From Streptomyces sp. NBC_00663 (GTDB taxonomy: Bacteria; Actinomycetota; Actinomycetes; Streptomycetales; Streptomycetaceae), in the NCBI RefSeq assembly GCF_036226885.1, contig NZ_CP109027.1:1116001-1180000 (forward strand): a stretch of 64,000 nucleotides of DNA, read 5' to 3'. Of the stretch, positions 25,652 through 33,282 are shown in pieces (position 1 is the first letter of the stretch; each line of letters starts with the position of its first letter). The notes under the pieces were generated by a model. It made no database searches and was not told where the DNA came from. It saw only the letters and a list, made by a program, of their open reading frames with translations. The position numbers and the translations under genes were made by a program.

Positions 25652-27091
25652 TCAGGATGTCGTTTCCGGGCGGCCCGGGGTGGACCAGTGGGTGTGGAAT
25701 GTGCCGGGGCGGTCCACGCGGGCGTAGGTGTGGGCGCCGAAGTAGTCGCGCTGGCCCTGGAGGAGGGCGGCGGGGAGGCGTTCGGCGCGGAGGGTGTCGT
25801 AGTGGGCGAGGGCGGCGGAGATGGCGGGCACGGGGATGCCTCGGCGGGCGGCGGAGGCGACCGTCTCACGCCAGGGGACCTGCGCGTCGGTGATCTCCAT
25901 GGCGAACTCCATCTCGCCGAGCAGGCTGACCAGGTCCCGGTCGGCTGCGTACGCGGCGCGGATGCGGTCGAGGAAGGCGGCCCGGATGATGCAGCCGCCG
26001 CGCCAGATCCTGGCGACGGTGCCGAGGTCGATCTTCCAGCCGTACTCGGCGGCCGCGTCCTGGATCATCGTCCAGCCCTGGTCGTAGGCGATGACCTTGG
26101 AGGCGTACAGCGCGTGTTCCACCTGGGAGGTGAAGCGCTCGGCCTCGGTGCGGCTGAGTGGCGGGGTGGTGCCGCCGGGGAGTCCGCGGTACGCGGCGCG
26201 CAGGTCGGTCTGTCCTGAGGCGGCGCGGGCGAAGGTGGCCTGGGCCACGGCGGTGACCGGGGAGGCCAGGTCGAGGGCCGTCTGTACGGTCCAGCGGCCG
26301 GTGCCCTTCTGCCCAGCGGCGTCCGCCACGACGTCGATGAAGGGCGCGCCGGTGGCCTGGTCGGTGTGGGCGAGGACGTCGGCGGTGATCTCGATCAGGT
26401 AGGAGCCGAGCCGCCCCTGGTTCCAGCGGCCGAAGACGTCCGCGATCTCGGCCGGGGTGTACCCGGCGACCTGGCGCAGCAGGTCGTAGGCCTCGGCGAT
26501 GAGCTGCATGTCGGCGTACTCGATGCCGTTGTGGACCATCTTCACGAAGTGCCCGGCTCCGTCGGTCCCGATGTGGGCGGCGCAGGGCTCGCCGTCGACG
26601 TGCGCGCTGATGTTCTCGAAGAGGGGGCCGAGTACGGCGTACGACTCCGTGGACCCTCCGACCATCACGGACGGGCCGTTGAGCGCGCCCTCCTCGCCGC
26701 CGGAGATGCCGGTGCCGACGAAGTGCAGGCCACGCTCGCGCAGCGCGGCCTCGCGGCGGCGGGTGTCGGCGAAGTGGGCGTTGCCGCCGTCGACGACGAT
26801 GTCGCCGGGTTCGAGGAGTGGGACGAACTCCTCGATGACCGCGTCGGTGGCCGGTCCCGCCTGCACCATGATGATCAGCTTCCGGGGGCGTTCGAGGGCG
26901 GCGACGAACTCCTCGGCCGACCCGGCCGCCACGAACGTGCCCTCGTGCCCGAACTCCTCGACCAGCGCGCGCGTCCGCCCGGCCGAACGGTTGTGGACGG
27001 CGACCGTGGCCCCGTGGCGGGCGAGGTTCCGCGCCAGGTTGCGGCCCATCACGCCCAGTCCGGTGACACCGATGGATGCGCTTGCGTTCAT
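25652..27091 (-). CDS. gnd: 6-phosphogluconate dehydrogenase, decarboxylating (NADP-type)
   Basis: A 479-residue enzyme of the oxidative pentose-phosphate pathway: 6-phosphogluconate to ribulose 5-phosphate plus CO2, with NADPH made. N-terminal Rossmann motif GVTGLGVMGRNLARNLARHG with NRS (NADP preference), substrate loop GGNAHFADTRRREAAL and GISGGEEGALNGPSVMVGGS, catalytic Lys in FVKMVHNGIEYADMQLIAEAY, C-terminal tail QRDYFGAHTYARVDRPGTFHTHW. It is the long dimeric form with full length. ATG at 27091. It is divergent from the GAPDH gene with a 294-bp shared control region, so NADPH production and lower glycolysis may be jointly regulated. Confidence 0.95.
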   Translation of the reverse strand: MNASASIGVTGLGVMGRNLARNLARHGATVAVHNRSAGRTRALVEEFGHEGTFVAAGSAEEFVAALERPRKLIIMVQAGPATDAVIEEFVPLLEPGDIVVDGGNAHFADTRRREAALRERGLHFVGTGISGGEEGALNGPSVMVGGSTESYAVLGPLFENISAHVDGEPCAAHIGTDGAGHFVKMVHNGIEYADMQLIAEAYDLLRQVAGYTPAEIADVFGRWNQGRLGSYLIEITADVLAHTDQATGAPFIDVVADAAGQKGTGRWTVQTALDLASPVTAVAQATFARAASGQTDLRAAYRGLPGGTTPPLSRTEAERFTSQVEHALYASKVIAYDQGWTMIQDAAAEYGWKIDLGTVARIWRGGCIIRAAFLDRIRAAYAADRDLVSLLGEMEFAMEITDAQVPWRETVASAARRGIPVPAISAALAHYDTLRAERLPAALLQGQRDYFGAHTYARVDRPGTFHTHWSTPGRPETTS

Positions 27092-27221
27092 GAGGTCCGT
27101 CCCTTGGATCGGTGGCGTGGTCTGGCGGGGCGCGCGGCCCTGTGAGGGCAGGTACGGGCGGGAGGCCGGTTCTTCTCGATGCCGTGCCAGGAAACCGTCA
27201 GCCGCTCGCGGCCTCCTCGAA

Positions 27222-27296
27222 CTGTTTCCGGCTGTTTCCGGAAGACCTCCTCATCCACGGCCTCGCCGCCCGTTGTCCACGGCCTCGCCGCCCGTT
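27222..27296. repeat. Two short direct duplications in the gnd/gap intergenic region
   Basis: CTGTTTCCGG occurs twice in tandem (27222-27231, 27232-27241), and a 21-bp sequence starting TCCACGGCC occurs at 27254-27274 and again at 27276-27296. They lie 90-165 bp upstream of the GAPDH start, in a possible promoter region. Confidence 0.8.
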
Positions 27297-27385
27297 CCGA
27301 TCACCGTGAGGGCAGCCTTCGACCACCCCGTTCGAAGGGCCAAACACACATGTGGTTAACATATGAGCGCTGCCTAGCTCGAAAG

Positions 27386-28840
27386 ATGGATCTTGTGACT
27401 GTCAACGAGGACTCGTTCACCAACTGGAAGACCCGCGAGGAGATCGCGGAGTCGATGATCCCGATCATCGGAAAGCTGCACCGCGAGCGGGACGTCACCG
27501 TCCTGCTGCACAGCCGCTCCCTGGTGAACAAGTCGGTGGTCAGCATCCTCAAGACCCACCGCTTCGCCCGGCAGATCGCCGGCGAGGAACTGTCGGTCAC
27601 CGAGACGCTGCCGTTCCTCCAGGCGCTCACCACCCTGGACCTCGGCCCGTCCCAGATCGACATCGGCATGCTCGCCGCGACCCACCGCGCCGACGACCGC
27701 GGTCTGACGGTCGAGGCCTTCACCGCCGAGGCCGTCGCCGGTGCCACCGGCGCCAACAAGATCGAGCGCGGCGAGGGCCGCGACGTCGTCCTGTACGGCT
27801 TCGGCCGCATCGGCCGGCTCGTCGCCCGGCTGCTGATCGAGAAGTCGGGCTCGGGCAACGGCCTGCGGCTGCGCGCCATCGTCGTCCGCGGCGGCGGCGA
27901 CCAGGACCTCGTCAAGCGCGCCTCCCTGCTGCGCCGCGACTCGATCCACGGCCAGTTCCAGGGCACGATCACCGTCGACGAGGCGACCGACACGATCACC
28001 GCCAACGGCAACGCGATCAAGGTGATCTACGCGAACGACCCGTCCGAGGTCGACTACACGGCGTACGGCATCAAGAACGCGATCCTCATCGACAACACCG
28101 GCAAGTGGCGCGACCGCGAGGGTCTCTCGCAGCATCTGCGTCCCGGTATCGACAAGGTCGTCCTCACGGCGCCCGGCAAGGGCGACGTCCCGAACATCGT
28201 GCACGGCGTCAACCACGACACCGTCAAGCCGGACGAGCAGATCCTGTCCTGCGCGTCCTGCACCACCAACGCGATCGTGCCGCCGCTGAAGGCGATGGAC
28301 GACGAGTACGGTGTGCTGCGCGGCCACGTCGAGACGGTCCACTCGTTCACCAACGACCAGAACCTGCTGGACAATTACCACAAGGCCGACCGCCGTGGCC
28401 GTTCCGCGCCGCTCAACATGGTGATCACGGAGACGGGCGCCGCCTCGGCCGTCGCCAAGGCGCTGCCCGACCTCAAGGCGCCGATCACCGGCAGCTCGAT
28501 CCGGGTCCCGGTACCGGACGTGTCGATCGCCATCCTCAGCCTGCGTCTGGGCCGTGAGACCACCCGCGAGGAGGTCCTCGGCTACCTGCGCGACGTCTCG
28601 CTGAACTCGCCGCTGAAGCGCCAGATCGACTTCACCACCGCCCCCGACGCCGTCTCCATGGACTTCGTCGGCTCGCGCCATGCCTCGATCGTCGACGCCG
28701 GCGCGACGAAGGTCGACGGCGACAACGCGATCCTCTACCTCTGGTACGACAACGAGTTCGGCTACTCCTGCCAGGTGATCCGGGTCGTCCAGCACGTCTC
28801 CGGGGTGGAGTACCCGACGTTCCCGTCGACGGCGGTCTGA
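27386..28840 (+). CDS. Glyceraldehyde-3-phosphate dehydrogenase, long form
   Basis: A 484-residue GAPDH with about 140 extra N-terminal residues (EDSFTNWKTREEIAESMIPIIGKLHRERDVTVLLHSRSLVNKS) ahead of the usual enzyme. The NAD domain starts DVVLYGFGRIGRLVARLL; catalytic Cys is in SCASCTTNAIVPPLKAMDD, His in HSFTNDQNLLDN, with the C-terminal WYDNEFGYSCQV. This matches the ~480-residue second GAPDH type of actinomycetes. The extension is of unknown purpose. Start: ATG 27386; GTG 27395 (VTVNEDSF, three residues shorter) is an equally good candidate. A strong terminator follows at 28865. Confidence 0.93.
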   Translation: MDLVTVNEDSFTNWKTREEIAESMIPIIGKLHRERDVTVLLHSRSLVNKSVVSILKTHRFARQIAGEELSVTETLPFLQALTTLDLGPSQIDIGMLAATHRADDRGLTVEAFTAEAVAGATGANKIERGEGRDVVLYGFGRIGRLVARLLIEKSGSGNGLRLRAIVVRGGGDQDLVKRASLLRRDSIHGQFQGTITVDEATDTITANGNAIKVIYANDPSEVDYTAYGIKNAILIDNTGKWRDREGLSQHLRPGIDKVVLTAPGKGDVPNIVHGVNHDTVKPDEQILSCASCTTNAIVPPLKAMDDEYGVLRGHVETVHSFTNDQNLLDNYHKADRRGRSAPLNMVITETGAASAVAKALPDLKAPITGSSIRVPVPDVSIAILSLRLGRETTREEVLGYLRDVSLNSPLKRQIDFTTAPDAVSMDFVGSRHASIVDAGATKVDGDNAILYLWYDNEFGYSCQVIRVVQHVSGVEYPTFPSTAV

Positions 28841-28864
28841 TCCACGTTCCTCACCTTTCTTGCG

Positions 28865-28894
28865 AAGCGGCTCCAGGATTTCCTGGGGCCGCTT
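28865..28894 (+). terminator. Terminator of the GAPDH gene
   Basis: AAGCGGC/GCCGCTT outer stem and CCAGG/CCTGG inner stem closing on ATTT, followed by TCCTGTG; 24 bases after the stop codon. Confidence 0.8.
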
Positions 28895-28928
28895 TCCTGT
28901 GCGTCAACTTCCGTACAGAGCTCATACA

Positions 28929-28957
28929 TTGACCCGGGCGAGAGGTGACAGCAGAAT
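28929..28957 (+). promoter_or_regulatory. Promoter of the alpha/alpha-barrel gene
   Basis: TTGACC (28929-28934), 17 bp, CAGAAT (28952-28957), 44 bp upstream of the ATG at 29002. The -10 element abuts the first of two palindromic operators. Confidence 0.65.
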
Positions 28958-28985
28958 GAGCGCTCATCATCTGAGAGCGCTCTCA
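28956..28985. promoter_or_regulatory. Two adjacent LacI-type operators
   Basis: ATGAGCGCTCAT (28956-28967) and TGAGAGCGCTCTCA (28972-28985), both perfect palindromes sharing GAGCGCTC or AGCGCT cores with centres 17 bp apart, cover the transcription start region of the gene at 29002. No LacI gene lies beside it; a regulator encoded elsewhere is implied. Confidence 0.6.
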
Positions 28986-29001
28986 CCACGCGAGGAGACC
29001 C

Positions 29002-30375
29002 ATGACCGGCACGCTCAGCCGTCGCGCACTCATCGGGACGGGGCTCGGTGCGGGCGCCGCGGTGCTCACGGCGGCCGCTGGGGGCACGGCCGCGGCGGCT
29101 CCGCAGCGCCCGCCCGCCGCCCGGCACCGTGCGCAGGCCTTCCTCGCCGCGGCCATGGACGCCTATCCGGACCACGGCACGATCCGGCTGGTGCAGAGCT
29201 ACACCGATCAAGCCGGCCTGTTCAGCACGGCGTTCACCTATGACAACGCGCTGACGGTCCTGGCGCTCCTCGCGGGCCGGACGGGCGAGGGCACGTCGCG
29301 GGCCACCGCGCTCGGCGACGCGCTCCTGTACGCGCAGGCCAACGACCCCGACCACGACGACGGCCGGCTCCGGCAGGCGTACAACGTGGGGCCGTACACC
29401 TTCTACGACGGCACCCCGCAGCCGGACGGGTTCGTGCGGGCGGACGGCAAGGCCAACATCGGCTGGCAGTTCGGCTTCACCGGTACGGCCGTGGGCGACA
29501 TGGCCTGGGCCGGGATCGCGCTGGCCGCGCTCGCCCGCCGCACCGGTGAGCGCCGGTTCCTGACGGGCGCGGTCAGGATCGGCGAGTGGATCGACCGGAC
29601 CGGCCGGACCGACGAACCGCTCGGCGGCTTCAAGTTCGGGGTCGACGGGGCGAACGCGAAGCTGCCGTTCACCTCGACCGAGCACAACACCGATCTGGTC
29701 GGCCTGTTCGGGCAGCTGGCGCGGCTCACCGGGGACCGGGTGTGGCGGGAACGGCGTGCGGTGGCCCGGGAGTTCGTGGAGCGGATGTGGGAGCCGGACG
29801 GCGGCTTCTTCTACACCGGCACCAATGACGGCGTGACGGTCAACAGGTCCCCGATCCCCGAGGACACCCAGACCTGGACGCACTTGGCCCTCAACACACG
29901 GGAGTATTCGGGGTCGTTGGACTGGGCCGCGCGTGAACTCGCCGTCCTGGACTCGGCCGACCGCCCCAACAGCACGGTGCCCGCCGGTCAGTCGTATGCG
30001 GGAGTCACGTTCAGCTCCGCCAGTCTGCTGGCGAACGAGGACGCCCCGATCGCCGCGGGCCAGCCCAAGCCGGACCGCAACGGGGTGTGGTTCGAAGGCA
30101 CGGCCCACCTGGCCCTCGCCCTGCGCGACCGCGGCGCCTCTGGGGACGAGAAGCGTGCCCGGAGTCTCCTCGCCGCCATCGAGCGGGCGCAGCAACTGCT
30201 GGGCGACGGGCAGACGTTGGGCTCGCGTCCCGTGGCCGCCGGGTCCGGTGTCGTCTCGGCGAGCAGTCCGCTCGACACCGGTTTCGGGTTCGGCTACTAC
30301 CCCTACCGTCACACGGGTGCGACGGCCTGGTACCTGCTGGCGTCGACCGGGACGAACCCGCTGCGCGCCTGGTAG
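29002..30375 (+). CDS. Tat-exported (alpha/alpha)6-type glycan-processing protein
   Basis: A 457-residue secreted protein. A Tat-like leader (MTGTLSRRALIGTGLGAGAAVLTAAAGGTAAAA) precedes a helical body with Trp/Tyr-rich repeats of six-hairpin glycosidases (FSTAFTYDNALTVLALLAG, TGTAVGDMAWAGIALAALARRTG, TSTEHNTDLVGLFGQLARLTGD, GVWFEGTAHLALALRDRG, TGFGFGYYPYRHTGATAWYLLA). I cannot assign a CAZy family; a role in oligosaccharide or uronide processing fits fold and control. Strong GAGGAG before ATG 29002. Controlled by the promoter and paired operators just upstream. It converges on the TetR gene with 7 bp between stops. Confidence 0.75.
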   Translation: MTGTLSRRALIGTGLGAGAAVLTAAAGGTAAAAPQRPPAARHRAQAFLAAAMDAYPDHGTIRLVQSYTDQAGLFSTAFTYDNALTVLALLAGRTGEGTSRATALGDALLYAQANDPDHDDGRLRQAYNVGPYTFYDGTPQPDGFVRADGKANIGWQFGFTGTAVGDMAWAGIALAALARRTGERRFLTGAVRIGEWIDRTGRTDEPLGGFKFGVDGANAKLPFTSTEHNTDLVGLFGQLARLTGDRVWRERRAVAREFVERMWEPDGGFFYTGTNDGVTVNRSPIPEDTQTWTHLALNTREYSGSLDWAARELAVLDSADRPNSTVPAGQSYAGVTFSSASLLANEDAPIAAGQPKPDRNGVWFEGTAHLALALRDRGASGDEKRARSLLAAIERAQQLLGDGQTLGSRPVAAGSGVVSASSPLDTGFGFGYYPYRHTGATAWYLLASTGTNPLRAW

Positions 30376-30382
30376 TGCTTCG

Positions 30383-30982
30383 TCAGGTCCGGGCGGAGAC
30401 CAGCCCGGCGATATGGGCGGTGACGGTGTCGAGGATGTCGGTCCAGGCGTCCTCGTCGCCGAGGACCAGGTAGTTGAGGGTCAGCCCGTCGGTCATGGCG
30501 GCGAGATAGCGGGCCAACGCCGGGACCGGGATGCGGAGTCGGAAGCCCATGGTGGCGGACAGCTGCTCGATGATGTCGGTGTAGAGCTCGCCGTAGAGCG
30601 CGTACTGGCGTCGTGCCAGATGCTCGAACCCCGGCTGTCGTAGGGCGTACTGGGTGAGTTCGTAGGTGAGCATGTGCTCGTCGGGGTGGGCGCGCACATG
30701 GTCCCAGTACGCCTGGAAGCCGGCCCGGACCGTCTCCTCCAGGGAGGCCCTGGGTTTCAGGGCCTCCTTCACTATGCCCACGTAGTGGTCGGTGATGGTC
30801 GTGATGACCGACTCGACCAGCTCCTGCTTGGAGTCGAAGCAGTAGTGGAAGACGCTCAGGGAGACGCCCGCCTCGGCGGCGATGGACCGGGTCGTGGTCC
30901 GGGCCACGCCGTCCCGGGCCATCGCCCGGATCGCCGCCTCGGTGAGCTGCCGACGCCGTTGTGCCGACGGCAAGCGTGCCAT
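30383..30982 (-). CDS. TetR-family transcriptional regulator
   Basis: A 199-residue repressor. N-terminal helix-turn-helix: RRQLTEAAIRAMARDGVARTTTRSIAAEAGVSLSVFHYCFDSKQELV, typical of TetR; residues 60-199 are the helical ligand domain. The acidic, hydrophobic C-terminus (DGLTLNYLVLGDEDAWTDILDTVTAHIAGLV) resembles the BetI-like TetR C-terminal group. ATG at 30982 lies 29 bp behind the stop of the metal-hydrolase-like gene, so the two may be co-transcribed. Ligand and targets unknown. Confidence 0.88.
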   Translation of the reverse strand: MARLPSAQRRRQLTEAAIRAMARDGVARTTTRSIAAEAGVSLSVFHYCFDSKQELVESVITTITDHYVGIVKEALKPRASLEETVRAGFQAYWDHVRAHPDEHMLTYELTQYALRQPGFEHLARRQYALYGELYTDIIEQLSATMGFRLRIPVPALARYLAAMTDGLTLNYLVLGDEDAWTDILDTVTAHIAGLVSART

Positions 30983-31011
30983 GTGCGCGTCCCCTGTCCC
31001 CCGTGGTCGTG

Positions 31012-33072
31012 TCAGGCGCTGTGGACGCCGACCTCGTAGAGCGAGTATCCCCAGTCGGTGCCGCGATCGAGTCCGTGGACGCGGACGTAACGGGCCGGGG
31101 TTCCGGTGAACTTGGCCGTGTCCAGGCCGCCGTCGCCCGAGGTGGTGGACCAGACGGTCTGCCAGTTCGTGCTGTCGGTGGACAGTTCGATCCGGTACGA
31201 CTTGCCGTACGCCCGCTCCCAGTCGAGGGTGACGCGGGAGACCAGGTGGGTGGCGCCCAGGTCCACCTGCCACGACTGGTCGTCGCTCCAGTCGCTGGCC
31301 CAGCGGGTGCCGTCGTCCTCGTCGACGGCCCGCCCCGGCTGGTAGCTGGTGAACGGGTTCGACTCCGAGGAACTGGCCGTGGCGGTCCGCCCCCTGGCGA
31401 GGTCGACGCCCGCCTGATGCTGCTCGGTGGCACCCCAGGTGTCGAGGTAGGACTCGGCGCCCCGGAACAGGTCGTTGACGACGTCCTGGCCGCCTACCTG
31501 CCGGATGTCCTCGATCCAGTCCGGGATCATGCCGACATGGGCGCCGCCGTCGGTGTTGTAGTCGAAGGTGCGTTGGCCGGTCGTCTGCTTGTCGATGACG
31601 GAGCCGCCGTCGACGCTCTTGAACGGGTACTTCACCGGGTTGGAGGTGTTCGCGCCGCGCGGTCCGGGGTGGTCGCCGACACCGTTGAAGTCGGTGCCGA
31701 AGCCATAGCCGACGCCGTACTTCTCGCGGAGCGCGTCGGTGCGGGCGGCCTCGGCGACGAAGCCCTCGGAGCCGTGCATGTACTGGGCGACGAACCCGCC
31801 GAGGGAGTAGACGCGCTCGGTCCAGTTGAGGTCCATCCAGCTGTGCGAGGAGAGCACGCCGGGATAGTCGGCGGCCTCGAACAGGTCGAGGGCCTGGCCC
31901 GCGGCCTTGACGCTCATATGGTCGATCTCGAGCATCATCTTGCGCTGCATCATGCCCTTCACGGCGTACTCACCGAGGTCGGTGAGGCCGCGGACGTTGC
32001 ACTGCGCGTCGTCGTCGTAGGTCGGCACCTCGGTGCCCGCGGGCAGATCGGCCTCCGCGGCGGAGGCGGCGGTGCCGATGGGGTTGTCGTGCTGGGGGCC
32101 GGTGCACTTCTCGGTCTTCCAGAAGGTGCCGGTGGACAGGAACTGCCCGACGTTGATGGCGGTTCCGAGCCCGCCCTCGTCGAAGCGGACGCCGCACAGC
32201 GCGTTGTCGAACTTGTGGCACAGGAACATGCTGCGCACACCGAGGTCGTGGAGCTCGTCGAGGCCCTTGTCGATGTCCGCCTTGCTGCACTGCGCGATGT
32301 CGAGGATCTGCTTGCAGCCGAAGGGCTCGGAGGTCTCGACGCCGAGGATGACGGCGAGTTTGCCCTCCTTGATCACCTGACGGGCCTGCACGGTGTCGGT
32401 GACGATGCGGAACCAGCCCTTGCCCGCGCCACCGTACATCGCGTCGATGTAGTCCTGGAGCTGGTACGTCAGCTTCGCCTGGAGCCGGATCGAGGTCATC
32501 TCGTCACAACTGCGGTCCTTGAAGGGGTAGACCGAGCAGATCACCCCGTTGGTGACGAGGTCGTTGACGAGCACCCGCTGTCCGCCGCGCCAGGCGCGCT
32601 CGATCCAGGCGTAGTAGTTGGCCTGGTGCGTCATCGAGTCGTACGCCGGCCAGTCCTTGAACGTCGGCCAGCCGACCGGGTCGTGCTTGCCGTCCCCGCC
32701 GTGGGTGATGTAGTCGAAGATCGCGAGGGTGCCGTCGGGGTAGTGCTCGGGACAGTCCTTGAGCGCGTCGGCGACGCCCTGCGTGGAGAACACCTTGCCG
32801 CAGATGAGCCGGCCGCCGAAGGCCTCGTTGGAGAAGAGGTGGTTGTGGGCGTCGACGAACCCCCGCACCTCTCCCGCCGAGTTGGTCCCGGTGAAGGGCG
32901 CACCCGTGACGTTGATCTGGGAGTCGGGAGCGGGGCGTGCGGTCGGGTTCCACCAGTCGCTCGCCGCCGCCGAACTCGGGGTGGGGCCGAGGATGACGGC
33001 GAGCGCGAGCAGGAGGAGCGACACGACGGTGACGTGTTTGCGTCTGCCGTACGGGCGTCGAGGTTTGGTCAT
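31012..33072 (-). CDS. Secreted metal-dependent hydrolase-like protein with F5/8-type-C domain
   Basis: A 686-residue exported protein. The signal peptide has core VTVVSLLLLALAVILG and ends near SSAAA. Residues 60-540 resemble a TIM-barrel amidohydrolase or membrane-dipeptidase (M19-like) fold: metal-type HxH in VDAHNHLF, His in LCHKFDN, MLEIDHMS, LSSHSW, and GFGTDFNGVGDHPGPR late in the barrel. Residues 555-686 are a discoidin/F5-8-type-C (CBM32-like) domain (ARGRTATASSSE, WQVDLGATHLVSRVTLDWERAYGKSYRIELS). Substrate unknown; the discoidin domain points to a glycan surface. ATG at 33072 follows AGGGA; a longer start at 33099 is less likely. Confidence 0.75.
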   Translation of the reverse strand: MTKPRRPYGRRKHVTVVSLLLLALAVILGPTPSSAAASDWWNPTARPAPDSQINVTGAPFTGTNSAGEVRGFVDAHNHLFSNEAFGGRLICGKVFSTQGVADALKDCPEHYPDGTLAIFDYITHGGDGKHDPVGWPTFKDWPAYDSMTHQANYYAWIERAWRGGQRVLVNDLVTNGVICSVYPFKDRSCDEMTSIRLQAKLTYQLQDYIDAMYGGAGKGWFRIVTDTVQARQVIKEGKLAVILGVETSEPFGCKQILDIAQCSKADIDKGLDELHDLGVRSMFLCHKFDNALCGVRFDEGGLGTAINVGQFLSTGTFWKTEKCTGPQHDNPIGTAASAAEADLPAGTEVPTYDDDAQCNVRGLTDLGEYAVKGMMQRKMMLEIDHMSVKAAGQALDLFEAADYPGVLSSHSWMDLNWTERVYSLGGFVAQYMHGSEGFVAEAARTDALREKYGVGYGFGTDFNGVGDHPGPRGANTSNPVKYPFKSVDGGSVIDKQTTGQRTFDYNTDGGAHVGMIPDWIEDIRQVGGQDVVNDLFRGAESYLDTWGATEQHQAGVDLARGRTATASSSESNPFTSYQPGRAVDEDDGTRWASDWSDDQSWQVDLGATHLVSRVTLDWERAYGKSYRIELSTDSTNWQTVWSTTSGDGGLDTAKFTGTPARYVRVHGLDRGTDWGYSLYEVGVHSA

Positions 33073-33134
33073 GACCCACGTCCCTCGGTCGGCGGCCATG
33101 CATCTTTGTCATGACCGGCGCAATCGGTGGGACG

Positions 33135-33163
33135 AGGATCGCTACTGGCGAGTTATGAGTCAA
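33135..33163 (-). promoter_or_regulatory. Candidate promoter of the secreted hydrolase-like gene
   Basis: On the minus strand TTGACT (33163-33158), 17 bp, GATCCT (33140-33135), 63 bp upstream of the ATG at 33072. Confidence 0.45.
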
Positions 33164-33282
33164 GGGTCCGGGACAGTTGACCTGATGTGCGGGCGTCCAC
33201 ATCTCGTACACATGAGGGTCCGTCAGTGACTACCCTGGTGAACGGGGCTGTTCAGGCGGGGCGTTGACTACGGGGTGGGTGC

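Noticed and set aside
30961-33114. A 717-codon frame opposite the secreted hydrolase gene
   Set aside because: Antisense shadow; no recognisable motif, whereas the minus strand gives a full exported protein.
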